64,000 nt of DNA from Andalucia godoyi. Lineage: Eukaryota > Discoba > Jakobea > Jakobida > Andaluciidae. How positions within the stretch are numbered: the stretch's first letter is position 1; the number at the start of each line of letters is the position of its first letter. The notes under the pieces were generated by a model. That model searched no databases. It was not told where the DNA came from and saw only the letters and a program-made list of their open reading frames with translations. Below, piece after piece: positions 8,914 to 21,208 of the stretch. Location: positions 1 through 64,000 of the forward strand of contig VRVR01000055.1 in the NCBI GenBank assembly GCA_009859145.1, written 5' to 3'. Both the position numbers and the translations under genes were made by a program.

Positions 8914-11900
8914 ATGCCATGGTTGATCAACAAAGCAACAGTTGTATTGACGTTGCTGATTGTTGCCGTTTCCAATTGCAGCCTCGTGGTGTGGACTGAG
9001 GTGTGGTCTCCATCCGGAAATACTGCCTACAATAGTCTGGCGATTGCTCCAGATGGCACTTTGTATGTCGCATTCGAAGATGTTGTTATTAATGGCAAAG
9101 CAACGGTCTTGGCGTATTCTTCGGGAAGCTGGATCATCGTCGGCGTCCGTGGATTCTCTGCTTGGACTGCTTATTATACGAGTCTGGCGATTGCCCCAAA
9201 CGGAACACCCTTTGTTGCGTACCTCGATGGCGGGAACAGTCAGAAGGCGACAGTGTTGCAGTATTCTGCGGGAGCGTGGAGCGTGGTGGGCATAGCTGGC
9301 TTCTCGTCTGGTGCTGCGGAGTTTACGAGCCTGTCGATTTCCTCAACTGGCATTCCCTATGTAGCTTTCCGGGATGTTGCATCCGGCGGCAAGACGACTG
9401 TGATGAAGTTTTCTTCGGGAAGCTGGAGTACTGTTGGTACTGCCGGATTTTCTGCAGGCACAGTTGGATTTGTAAGCCTGGCGATTGCGTCAGATGGTAC
9501 TCCCTATGTTGCCTATGAAGACTTTATTAACGGCTACGCCGCAACTGTGATGAAGCACTCCTTGGGGAGTTGGAGTGTGGTCGGCACTGCTGGATTCTCT
9601 CCTGCTGGTGCACAGTACACAAGCCTCGCCATTGCGTCGGACGGTACTCCTTATGTGGCGTTTCAAGACAATGGACCAATGTATCAATATGCAACGGTGA
9701 TGAGGTATTCTTTGGGATCATGGAGCATCGTTGGCGTCCGAGCTTTCTCTCCTGGAGTGGTTCAATACGTGAGTCTGTCGATTTCCTCGAATGGCACTCC
9801 CTTTGTTGCTTTCACCGATTCAGGTAATGGCAACAAAGCCACCGTCATGAAGTATTCCTCGGGTTCCTGGAGCGTTGTGGGAAATGCTGGTTTTTCTGCT
9901 GGAGCAGTGCTGTATACAAGCCTTGCGATTGCTTCGGATGGCACGCCGTACGTGGCGTTCGCAGATATTACAAATGGAAACAATGGAGTGGTGATGTATA
10001 CTGCCTGTCCTGCTGGATCATATGGGCCGAATTCGATGAATTGCACACTGTGTGCAGTCGGGTCTTATTCTTTGACTCTCGACTCGAAAAACTGTACACG
10101 ATGTCCTGTTCGAATGTGGTCGAATGTTACAGGTGCGTCTTCATACTCGGTTTGCATGTTTTGCCCGCAGGATACAGAGCCAAATGCGAATCAGTCGGCT
10201 TGTGTACAATCGTTTGTGGTTCTTGGCTGGGGTAGAAACAATCATGGTCAACTGGGTGACGGCACTTCGACCTTCAGGCCCACTCCATCCGTGGTCCCGG
10301 GTCTTTCCTCGGTTGTCAAGATAGCTGCTTGCGTTTCTCATTCATGTGCGTTGACAATATCGGGCACAGTAAGGTGTTGGGGCCTCAACAGCAATGGGCA
10401 ACTTGGCGACAATACAACAACAGATCGATCCTCTCCTGTCATTGTTACGGAGCTATCCGATGATTGCAGTGGTTTGCGGCTACTATCACACTTGCGCTCT
10501 GCGATCAGGCGGAGGTGTGAGTTGCTGGGGCCGCAATCTTTCTGGTGAACTTGGAGACGGGACAACAATCGACCGACATTCTCCGGTCGTAGTTTCCGGG
10601 TTGTACGACGTTGTTTCTCTTGTCGCTGGAGCTGTTCACAATTGTGCAGTTCTATTGGGAGGTTCGGTACGGTGCTGGGGTTGGAACGGATACGGTCAGT
10701 TTGGGGATGGTTCTACGACGAACCAGAACGTTCCCACCACCGTTCCGGGACTCTCAGGAGTCGTTGCAATGGCTGCCGGATACGGGCATACCTGTTCGTT
10801 ACTGTTGAACTCTACCGTGAAATGTGCTGGGCGAAATGATGCCGGACAACTTGGAGACGGGACCACGACCGAAAGCCATACAGTAGTCAGTGTAGCAGGC
10901 TTTTTGCCTGTGGCTTCCATATCCGCTGGCGAACTGCACACCTGTGTGTGGAGCAGCAATGGTACTGCTTTTTGCTGGGGTCATAATGGATACGGTCAAT
11001 TGGGTGACGGCACCATGACGGATCGCTACTCTCCTGCCCCCGTCTCCGGGTTATCGGATGCACTTTCGATATCTGCAGGTGGATATGATACATGCGCTCT
11101 GATGCAGTTCGGGACTGTGTCGTGTTGGGGGAATAACGACTACGGCCAGCTTTGCGATGGCACTACCACGCAGCGATCCTTGCCATTTTCCATCTCCAAC
11201 TTCTCAGGCGTTGCGAGTGTCTCTACTGGTTCTTACTTTTCTCTTGGTTTACAGATCTCGTGTTCTCCAGGATCCTTTATTACGCCCAGTGGAGAATGTC
11301 AATTGTGCTCTCCTGGAACCTATTCTAATGCGAGTCAGGCTGTATCGTGCATCGCGTGTCCAGTCGGGATGTGGTCGAATGCCACAGGAGCATCGTCCAA
11401 GACTGTTTGCTCATTCTGCCCATCGCAAATGGAGCCGAATGTAAATCGGTCCTCATGTGTAGTTTGCTCAATGTGCGCTGCGGGCCCGACGTTCTATGTC
11501 AGCTCTTCTGGATCGGATGCGAACAGTGGTCGTTTCATTGATGACCCCTTTCTGACGTTACAGAAAGTGGCTTCTGTGCTCGTCAATGATGCAAACATCA
11601 TTCTCGATTCTGGTACCCACAATGTTTTCACCCCTGTGACAATCACTGTTCAAAATGTTATTTGGCAAGCTGGGGCAAATGGCGCTGTGGTGGCGTGCGC
11701 AATTAGCGGTTTCCCGGCGTTTGACGTGAATGGTGGGTCTGCATCCTTTGTCGGGTTCAACATCACAGGCTGTTCAGCCAGCGCCATTCTTGTGCAGAGT
11801 GCAGGGTCGATTGTTCTCTCTTCGATGAGTCTTTATGGAAATTCTTGGTTGGCTAACGGTGCTTGCGGTGGTGCCGTGTTCGCTGCCTCCCTGACCTCGA

Positions 11901-14900
11901 CTCGATTGCAGAATTGCACATTCTTGAACAATTCTGCCATCTCTGGGGGCGCCGTGTGCTCTTATGGGTCTGTCAACAGCAGTGGTAATTTATTCTCAAT
12001 GAATATGGCGCAAGTATATGGAGGAGCCATTCTAAGTTCTGCTTCAGTACTCGATGAATGGAGCACATTTGTCTCTAATGTGGCTTCCGAAGGCGGCGGG
12101 ATATATACTAGTGGAGCGTTGGTGATGAGGAATTCTCGTTTCGCCAACAATTTTGCAACCAACTATGGTGGAGGGTTCTGCGCACTCGGCTCCTCAACTG
12201 CTGTTGATTGTTCATATTCTGGGAACAGAGCTTCTGCCGGAGGTGCCGTGTATTCTATCGGAGCAATGATCGTCAACAGAACTCTTTTCCTGAACAATTC
12301 TGCTGTCTACAATGGGGGTGCGATTATTGTTCTGAATTCGGCTTCGTTGAACGCTGCAAATAGTTCATTTCGTGCGAACACTGCTGGCGGAACGGGAGGT
12401 GCAATCGATGTGTATTCTGCGACCACCATCGTGAATATTTACTCTTGCGTTTTCTCTGATAACTACTGCCCTATTGGAGGCGCAATTCGTGCTGCTGGAA
12501 ATCTCACTGTGACAGAAACGCAGTTCCTGCATAACAGCGGGACGTCAGCGGGAGCCGTTTTCGTCTACGGTGGAGGGAGAGCAGTCGTACGACATGCCAA
12601 TTTTATTTCCAACATTGCCGTGAATGGAGGAGCAGTGTATGTCGGCGTCGGCGCATACTGTGAGGTACTAGACACTGTGTTTTTGAATAATCTTGCGTCG
12701 TTCCAAGGAGGAACGTTGTGTGGGGATGGTTTGTCCTTTATCATGGTCAGTGCCTGTTCTTTCAAGAATAGTTCTGCCGCGGTCGGTGGATCTTTGATGA
12801 GTTCAGGAACAGTGATCGCCCTCAATTCCACTTGGTCAGTGAATACAGCGCAGACAAATGGAGGCGCATTATTTTTGACAAACGGGGCGCTGTCGAACTG
12901 CACTTTTGTCTCCAACACTGCAATCCTTGGCAGCGTCGTGCATGCTTCTGGAAATGTCTCTCTGTTCGGAACTGCAATTCAAAATGAGCCGCAAGCCCTT
13001 TATTTGACGCAGACAGGGTCATTGATTGTCGCTTCCATGACCGCGTTTCTCTCTTCCGTCCACGTGCCCCTGTTTGCAGGATATGGTTACGGATGGTCTG
13101 TTGGTACCAATCGAATTGATGTATTCCTGTACAATGGCAATTGCACCATTGTGTTTCCAGAGCCCAGGCCGCCGTTGTCATCGTGCCAATGCGCTGCTAA
13201 TTTAACACTCGGCGTCAGGCAGTGTGATCCTGGGATGTGGCTTGATGCTGGAAATACAGACGCGTGTGGGATCTGTAGAGCGTGTCCAACCGGCACGTAC
13301 AGGTCGAACGACTCCTTTGTCGCTGGACAATCGGCGTGTGAGCTCTGTCCGACCGGATCATATTCAAATGCCAGCCAGTCTGTGCAATGCACACGATGTC
13401 CTTTGTCGAAGTGGTCGAACGTTACAGGCGCGTCGTCTGATTCAGTATGCGAATTCTGTCCTCCGGGAATGCAGCCCAGTGTCAACCAGTCGACGTGCGT
13501 GACTTGTAGGGAAGCCGCTTCCGCAACTGGTTTTGTATCATCTTTCAGCACTGGTCATTTGTGCACCTTGTGTCTTTCCGGATCACAGCCGACTGTCGAT
13601 TCGTCATCATGTATCTCTTGTACTGAAGGTTTCTACTCGAATGCGTCCACTGGCATACTGTGTGAACCTTGCATGGATGGATATCAGCCGAGTTTCCAAC
13701 AGGACGGTTGTATCGCTTGCCCATTGAATATGTATTCGAATAGCTCAACGTCTCACCTTTGTCAAGTGTGCCCTTCGGGATCACAACCATCCTTCGATTT
13801 TGCTCACTGCTCAGCCTGTTCGTCGGGTCAATACAGCAATGCGTCAACGTCATTCTTGTGCATCGACTGTGGAGTTGGAACGCAACCCACAACAGACCAC
13901 TCTGTGTGTGTGTCGTGTCATCAGGGAGAATACTCGAATGCTTCTTCTTCTTTTCAATGTACTTCTTGTGGCCTTGGAGACCAACCGTCTCCGTCGTTGT
14001 CGGGTTGTGAAGCATGTGCTGAGGGCCAGTATTCGAATGTTTCTACCAACTTCATTTGCACCGCGTGTCCACCTGGCACACAGCCAGTTGATCGTGCAGT
14101 ATGTGCCACCTGCATCTCTGGCAGATTCTCGAACACAGCGTCCAACAATACGTGCGAGTTCTGTGCTCCTGGTACGGAACCATCTGCGGACCACACATCG
14201 TGTGTTGCTTGCGGAATGAACGCCTTTTCCAATTCTTCTACAGGATTTTCCTGTCAGTATTGCTCTGCAGGCTGGGAACCATCGATGGACCACAGCACTT
14301 GCGCGGTATGCAACTCCATTTCATATTCGAATGCTTCCACGAACTATCTGTGTGTGCAGTGCGAGGCTGGAAGTGAACCTGCAGCAGATCGATCTTCCTG
14401 TGATGCTTGCCCGTTAGGCTTCGCATCTGGAGAGGGAACAGGATTTGTGTGCGTCCCATGTTCGGGCGGTACGCAGGTTTCTGCGAATTCCTCATTCTGT
14501 GAAGTGTGTCCATCCAGCATGTATTCGAATGTGTCCACGAGTCGTGTTTGTTCTTTTTGTCCCAATGGCTCCCAACCAGATGTGAACACACTCACTTCTT
14601 GCGTAACTTGTGAGCAGGCTGCAATGACAACTGGGTTTGTGTCGTCGCAATTAACAGGACACATCTGCAAAAGATGTTCTCCAGGTTCAGAACCAACTTC
14701 CGATTCGTCTTTGTGCGTTACATGTGGCTCAGGCATGTACTCGAATGTGTCGTCTGGTATGCTGTGTGCTTCGTGTCTTGCAGGAACCGCTCCATCTACA
14801 AATCACTCATTCTGCCTTCCATGTGCCACCAACCGTTATTCGAATGCGAGTACCAAATTCACCTGCTTGTCCTGTCCACCAGGATCACAACCATCATTAT

Positions 14901-17488
14901 CTTCAGATTCGTGTGAAGAGTGTCCGCCTGGTAGTTTTTCGAACGTCTCCACAGATTTCATGTGTAGCAGTTGTCCTTCTGGTTCTCAATCCAGCGGTTC
15001 CCACTGCAGTCTCTGCGCTTCCAACGAATATATCAACTCATCCACTGATTTTCGATGCGCAATTTGTCCACCTGGATCAGAGTCGTTTCTTCCTTCCAAA
15101 GCGATGTGTTCAACGTGCTCGATCGGCACTTATTCTAATGGATCCTCTGTGTCTAGATGTTCAGCTTGTCCAGTCGGCACGGTTGCTGCTCCTGACAACA
15201 CGCGTTGTTTGCAATGTCGTCCTGGATCCTTTGCCAATATGTCGGGATCTCCAGCATGCACCTTCTGTCCGACAGGAAAGTGGTCAAACATCAGTGGGTC
15301 CTCCTCCTTGTCATCGTGTCTGCCCTGTCCTGCTGGAATGCAACCCATTGATAACCAATCAGCGTGTGTTGCATGCGAGGCAGGGAAAGTTGCGAATCCC
15401 AGCTTATCCAGCGGGTTATGCACTTCGTGTCCCTCTGGATTCATGCCGAGTTCTGACAAGTCCTTCTGCGTATTGTGTTCGATTCATGAATTTTCGAATT
15501 CCAGTACCAATTTCGATTGTGTGCCTTGCCAACCGGGCTTTGAGCCATCTAGTCCCCGCGATTCGTGCGTTTCATGTCCGGCGGGTTTTTACTCAAACAG
15601 TTCCACAAGTTTTCGTTGTTCTCCATGCGGAGCTGGTACGTTTGCATCCTTCGACAGAGCCAGGTGCTTGAATTGTCCTCTCGATTCATATTCGAATGCC
15701 TCGAGGGCTGCATCAATCTACGATTGTCTGGCATGTCCACCCTCGATGTACTCGAACGATACAGGTGCACCCTCCATCAATTCGTGCCTGCATTGCCAAG
15801 AAGGATCTTACTTCAACTATTCATCGCGATTGTGCAGTGCTTGCGATTCATCCAGACTGTTGTTTGTGAATGCTAACCATTCGAGATGCGACCTATGCTC
15901 CTGTAACGGGCATGGGTCGTGTTTCCACGGCCAATCGGGGTGCACATGTTCGTCTGAGTTTTTTGGGCCAAATTGCGAATTCGCTGCCGTGGTACAAACT
16001 GAACTGCCGCCGAGTGCCTTTCCTGTTGCCGGTAGTGAAGGCACTGGGTTTGCTGCCGTCACCACTGCTTCTGTTTCAGGTTTTGCGGTAGCAGGTTCCG
16101 GTACCGCAATCCAGCTCTTGTCAACCATGCAGATGATCACGCGGCTTGCACTTCTTCCGATTGATTATCCGATATGGTACGTGCGTTTCGCGGAGAGCTT
16201 TCAGTATGTACAGTTCAGTTTCTGCATCCCTTTTCTCCGAGGACTTTTTTATGGACCCCCTGATTCTGCATCCGATGCCGACACCAATCTGCGCATTTTT
16301 ACTGTGGATACAACAACCGTTTATCGTCAATATCTGATTGCGGTACTCGTAGCGTTCGCACTAGTAGAAATCCTCTTATTGTTCGCCGTATTTCTCGTCT
16401 TCATTGTATTTCAGTCCGTTTTGTTGTTGATGCGCAGTGGAAAGCGTAGAGGGATGCATCGCAAGAACGTCAGCCGCGCATTTTTACGCTGCTCTCACTC
16501 CTTGGTGATGACTACATTTTTAGCTTCTAGCTTTCCTGTAGGTCTTGCCGCTTGCATCAGCATTTCCAATGGCGATGCTTTGTTCGGAATACCTGTCACC
16601 TTCATTTGGCTCGGTGGAGGCATTTTGTTTCTGCTGGTGGCTGGAAAACGTTCTGCGGCCCATTTAGGTTCTTCCTCACAACATGTCGGTTCCCCTTCTT
16701 TCTTCGGAAATGTGAAACGGACTTGCTGGTGGATTTCCTTTATATCCTTCCTCCATCAATGGGTGGATGCAGTGTTCGTTGTGCTTGCTGCGGAGCAGCT
16801 TGTCACCAGCGAAGCTACAGTTCTGTCTGTTTTCCTCCTCAGTGTTTTCAGATGTGTGGTGCTTTTGTGGAAACGACCTTATCTGGAAACGATGACAATG
16901 ATATTAGAAACGCTCGGTGCGCTGCTTGATGTTGTGTGCTTGGGGCTCGTGTGGAGCGCTCGCTCGTCGGGGAGAGATGATATCGACCGTGCAAAGTATA
17001 TGACAGGAATTGCATGGGCGCAGATCGCATTCATCATTCTAAGCCTGGGAGTGTCCATGTGGAACTTTATAGTCTCTGTAGTTGCCGCTTTGACTCGTCT
17101 CTGCGGGATTCGAAAAAAGACCTTGCGAACGCAAACACGCGGAAGAAGCGATGCCATTACGAGAGAACCGTTGTTTCCCTCAACTTCGTATTTGGATTCG
17201 ATTAGAATGTTCCCCGGAACTCGTTTCGGTTCACCATCTGCAACCACACCGGGAAATTCTTTGCAAACTACGCCGTCTCTGAATTCTGGTCTTGGACTCG
17301 GTAATTGCTTCGCGCGCTTCCGGAAGGAATCGAGCCATAGGAGGGCTGTGTTGCCTGTGGAAGATTGCTCCAGCCCCCCGATTGTGAATTTGACCTCTAT
17401 TCACACCTTTCCTCCGAATCCTCTATTACGTGCTTTCTTGCCGATTGTTGTGCGACCTGGAACTGTTTCGGAGCCGATCAGAAGATGA
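8914..17488 (+). CDS. giant surface receptor: two beta-propellers, Pmp-like helix, cysteine repeats, multi-membrane tail (one frameshift)
   Basis: ATG 8914 is followed by a signal peptide (residues 1-22). Next come seven about 49-residue repeats ([14 protein letters not shown] type, starting near residues 41, 90, 139, 188, 237, 287, 336), then a cysteine module, then seven RCC1 blades (WGxNxxGQLGDGT), about 14 chlamydial-Pmp-like FxxN/GGA units, and roughly two dozen ephrin-receptor/GCC2-like cysteine repeats (YSNxS...CxxC). An EGF module ([17 protein letters not shown]) and about eight hydrophobic helices end the protein. The reading frame changes once, near 10462, between RCC1 blades 2 and 3; only the joined frames give seven blades. 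Alignment with sister blades suggests two missing bases. It could be a fresh pseudogene, an assembly error or a recoding site. The ligand is unknown; the ectodomain is probably adhesive or sensory. Confidence 0.85.
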
Positions 17489-18178
17489 CACGCCTCCCTG
17501 TTGAGTAAATTAGACAAGGTGAATTGATTTCTATGTTGACAATCCAGGATTTTGACAAGGAGAGATGTTTTCAGAATTAATTAAATGAAGTATTAATTTG
17601 AGAACGTCGGAATCTTCTTCGAATTCCTCATTTTGTATCGATCTCTTCAATGCTTGGGTAGCGAATTGAAATGTGCCTTTTCACTTTCTCGTTTATTTCA
17701 AAAATCGATGCCTTTCGTTTTGCAGTGGTTCGGACGCTGTTTTGACGTGAGATGTTGAAGAAACCATGATTTGGGAATGGTTGTATAGTCGCGGATACAG
17801 ACCAGTGTTCAAAACGCACGTGTTTGAGCAAATTTAGTGAAAATATTTATTGGGCGGCTCACCGCAAATGACCAATCAGTCTTGCATGAGATGAAATTCA
17901 TATGACAATATCGTTGTACATATTTTGCTTCTGTTGTATGTTGCATTTCGAAAGCGCACAAGGTTCAGTGCACCTCAGCCTTCTTATGACAAACAGAAGA
18001 CCTTGAAATGTCGATTCGCTTCTCCAAAATCTCGATTTCTTCTTTATTGATGCGATTCTCTGCGTTAGAAAGACACCAGAACATGAGATTGAGGAGGATC
18101 CATTCGTTTTACACGATTGAGTAATGACAAGATGAAAACAAGACAAGATTTGATCCGTGAAGAACGCAACCGCAAACT
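17489..18178. other. intergenic region, no gene seen
   Basis: AT-rich relative to its neighbours, with only short frames on either strand and none with recognisable motifs. It carries the 3' flanks of the giant receptor (+) and of the small secreted protein (-). Confidence 0.5.
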
Positions 18179-18607
18179 TTAATTCAGATGGACTATCCCT
18201 GTGAACTGCATGGACGCGTACGCGGGTTGGTTGCATGTAATTGAACCCTTGGTGGTGAGGCTGATCACGAGACTGTCGCTGAACAGTGCCGGGGACATTG
18301 TGCCGTTGTAATGGCACACGAGGCCAACGTTTCCAACACGAAAGTTGTCCGCAACTGCAGTGAAATTGGCTCCGTCCGTCCACGTGAACGTCCAGTCGAA
18401 GTTATTGAAGCGACCGTCGGTCATGCCAATCCCCAAAAACAATATTGGCTGGGCAAGTGGGATGGAGATTTGCGCAAAAACCGCGCGCGTAGGAAGCTGC
18501 GAAGGATCATTCAAGATGTCCAATTCCCAGGTAGTCGCAAACACGCAGCTCACACCGCACAGAAAGAGAGCTCCCAGAAGCAGAGAAAGAATATTCTTGG
18601 CGGTCAT
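18179..18607 (-). CDS. small secreted protein of unknown function
   Basis: A 142-residue protein starting at ATG 18607. The first about 24 residues are a classical signal peptide (MTAKNILSLLLGALFLCGVSCVFA). The mature part is rich in Thr/Asn/aromatic residues, with two cysteines that could pair (VCHYNG and ITCNQP) and at least two possible N-glycosylation sites (NFT, NGT). Composition suggests a compact beta-rich extracellular domain. I do not recognise the family and see no paralogue in the window. It stands alone between the two receptor genes, transcribed towards the giant receptor. A fairly clean signal peptide and full-length frame make it a probable real gene. Confidence 0.68.
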   Translation of the reverse strand: MTAKNILSLLLGALFLCGVSCVFATTWELDILNDPSQLPTRAVFAQISIPLAQPILFLGIGMTDGRFNNFDWTFTWTDGANFTAVADNFRVGNVGLVCHYNGTMSPALFSDSLVISLTTKGSITCNQPAYASMQFTGIVHLN

Positions 18608-19078
18608 GAACGAATTGTTGCAGTACAGGCGAAGAAAAAAGAACTTTTCTGTACTGAGGCTGAACAGCAGTGATGAACCAATATACTCCTGATTCCTCTG
18701 AAAACTCCTAATTGTCCAAAAGTCTTTCCCAATTGCCCGCTTTGATCGGGTTTTTTAAATAAAGACACACCTGAACATTTTATTATAAAACAAAAAGAAA
18801 GAAACAAAGAGAGAAAGAGAGAAAAATCACTTCCCCAACTGTCACCTACCGTTGATGGGGAATGACATGTATTCTGATGTCAAACGACATCACACTGCTG
18901 GTTTGTCCTTGATGCTAGCAAACTCCACTTTACAGTCTTTTTTGTTTGGATTCCGATTTTCAAAAAACCACTGACGCTTTTCTTCCTGTTCTGTTTTCTT
19001 TGATGTTTGCATTCTGCAGCTCTTCTGTGGCGTCATCCACGTCGTATTATGTGAAATCCTGCTCAATCTTTGAAGTTA
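18608..19078. other. intergenic region with GA-rich low-complexity stretch
   Basis: Contains the presumed promoter of the secreted protein (a TATA-like GTATATTGG on the minus strand near 18680) and a purine tract (AAAGAAAGAAAC...GAGAAAGAGAG) around 18790-18830. No coding signal was recognised. Confidence 0.45.
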
Positions 19079-20964
19079 TTAAGGGCATCTTTCTTTTTCC
19101 TGCAGCGACACACCGCTCGGACCAGCGACGTCCGATTTGCTGACGTACTCCATTCCCCACTGTTTGAATGTTTCTATTGCCGTCAGCTCGGCCTCGTCTC
19201 CAGTATGAACATGGTCCAGAATCCGACCTGTTGTGACGCCCTGGCGATTGATGCACTCCTGGAAAAACTGCCGAGAGTTCTCCCAAGCATGCTCGAAGTG
19301 TTCCTGCCAGAGACGTTGTGCTGCTTGGACGATCAGTGCAGCGACATTTTCTGGTCTGTGCACGACCTTCGCCGGATCAGTTCCGTGAAGTAGAATTTCA
19401 AGATTCCGAAGACCTCTTAGAGAGGATCAAGAAACGGAGAATACGGCGGAAGAAACGCCACACGTACATCTCCTGGGATCGTCGCCAGAACCGTATCACG
19501 CGCCTTGTGAATTGGACTGTTATCTTGAATCAGCAGTTGTTGGGCATCATCGCGACGCGGAAGTTGGAGACGCTGTCTCAAGGCCGCGAGCATTTTCGAG
19601 AGAAACTGTGCATAGACCGCGCCATTCACTGGCCCCGTTACACATTCGAAGTGGACGAATCCTGTCCTGTTCATCGCAGCGATCAGAGTGACATTTGGAA
19701 TATTGGAAATAGATTCGACTGGCAGCAGTGGCCGACAGCCACGCAGGGAAATTCCTCTCGATGGCAACACACAGACGTTGAACGGACTTTCATCTGCAAA
19801 AATGCTGTTGTCGCACTCGGTATGGTAGTCCATCAGCATGTTGTTGGCGTAAGCAAACCTCGCTTCAATGACGGATGGGAGATTTCCCATTGTGGGCACA
19901 GCATAGAAATCTGCTGCTCGAAAACCAAGCTGGTTGTGAAGGTTTCGCTGAAGAATCGTTGCGAGCAGCCTTGGAGTTTGGTGTCTCAATTCAGCAGGAA
20001 AGACTGTCTGTACTTTTCTAGCCAATTCGGTATAGTGTAGGGTGTTGTTGACTGCCTGTTCTCCTGTAGCCTAAAGGATATGCTCATCTGTCAAGATCTT
20101 TGGTCTCCTGCATTTAGGATTCGCGGCACCCTGTGGAACAGGCTTCAAAGCATCTTCGCCGCGGTCCCTTGTCTTTCTCATTCGCGCGTAGCACTTTCGG
20201 ATGGTCTCAGGTTTGTAACCTAGCATTGCGACAAGATGACGAACATTCATTTCCTCGGATGTGATTCCAAACCATACCACTTCTTTGTGCGCCTGGCTTA
20301 TGCAATCTTTGATGTTCTCCGTATTTTGGTTCGACAATTCTCCATCATCATCTTGTTTTCCCAGGATATCAGTCGCAGCAATCATTGCGAGTTCTCGGAT
20401 CCCTGCGCGAGCAATGGACCGTCGAGCAATGAGCGTTCCGTTCCGCTTCCTTTCTTTCTTCTCATTGTCAGCCTCCCGGTGACGATTCTTCCTTTGGTTC
20501 TTGGAGCGAAAATCTTGCAACTGCAAATTTTGGATTTCTGGAATATCAGATTGGGTGGGTTGTTGGATGTTTTCGATTCCTTCCGTATTGGACTCCAGAA
20601 CGCGAGTCTGGAGTGCCGGGTTTTGTAACTGACGAGCTTTTGTCACATTCGACCGCTTCAATACAGGGCCTTGTCGTTTACAACGTTTGCCGCCGATGCT
20701 GATGGTTGCAGCGGTGTGAATGGACCAGTGATTATGGATGGAGACGGGGAGAAGTTGTTGAAGGTGCTGCGGGCTGCAACTGGGAGGTGTTTTGGGATAA
20801 ATATTGTGGCAATGGTATGTAAATCCTTGTAACTGGATTAAATACATACAGAGCAGGCGATCCTGGCGTGCCGGCAGAAGATTGCGTGTTGAATGTTTAT
20901 TGTGGTTGATATTAAAGTAAACATAGAAAGAATTTTCAGAATCAAAAATAAGCTTTGGCGCCAT
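19079..20964 (-). pseudogene. decayed Tc1/IS630-type transposase
   Basis: Reads as pieces in two frames. 20964-20071 carries a long leader and then the N-terminal helix-turn-helix part (EEMNVRHLVAMLGYKPETIRKCYARMRK), ending at an in-frame TAG (20071-20073). 20025-19417 carries the catalytic core with FADESPF, LIQDNSPIHKA and LPPYSPFLDP, and 19363-19079 carries the C-terminus, with at least two frameshifts between. The core matches the longer open copy at 56879-58108 throughout. Notably, the first catalytic Asp is present here (FADES) although the open copy has lost it. The segment 20300-20964, upstream of clear homology, may be host sequence or an element-specific N-terminus. Confidence 0.85.
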
Positions 20965-21208
20965 CAGGGAGCTTTTGAAATTTACGTGGGTAGCATCAAG
21001 CCGGACAAACCAGCGAACGATTGGGAAGGACTTTTGGGCAATTGGGAATTCTCAGAGGAACCAGGGAGGACTTGTGTTTGTTCTTGTTCTACATGCGTCA
21101 ACCAACATTCAGCTGCTGGACAAATTTCTTTTCCGTCATTTGCTCGAATTATACTTCTCTTGCGTAATTTCCAATCTATTTCTTCGACTTCCAAACCTTG
21201 TTGTGTCC

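Noticed and set aside
14724-15671. 315-codon frame inside the giant receptor
   Set aside because: It is a shifted frame of the cysteine repeats; the repeat consensus is only in the receptor frame.
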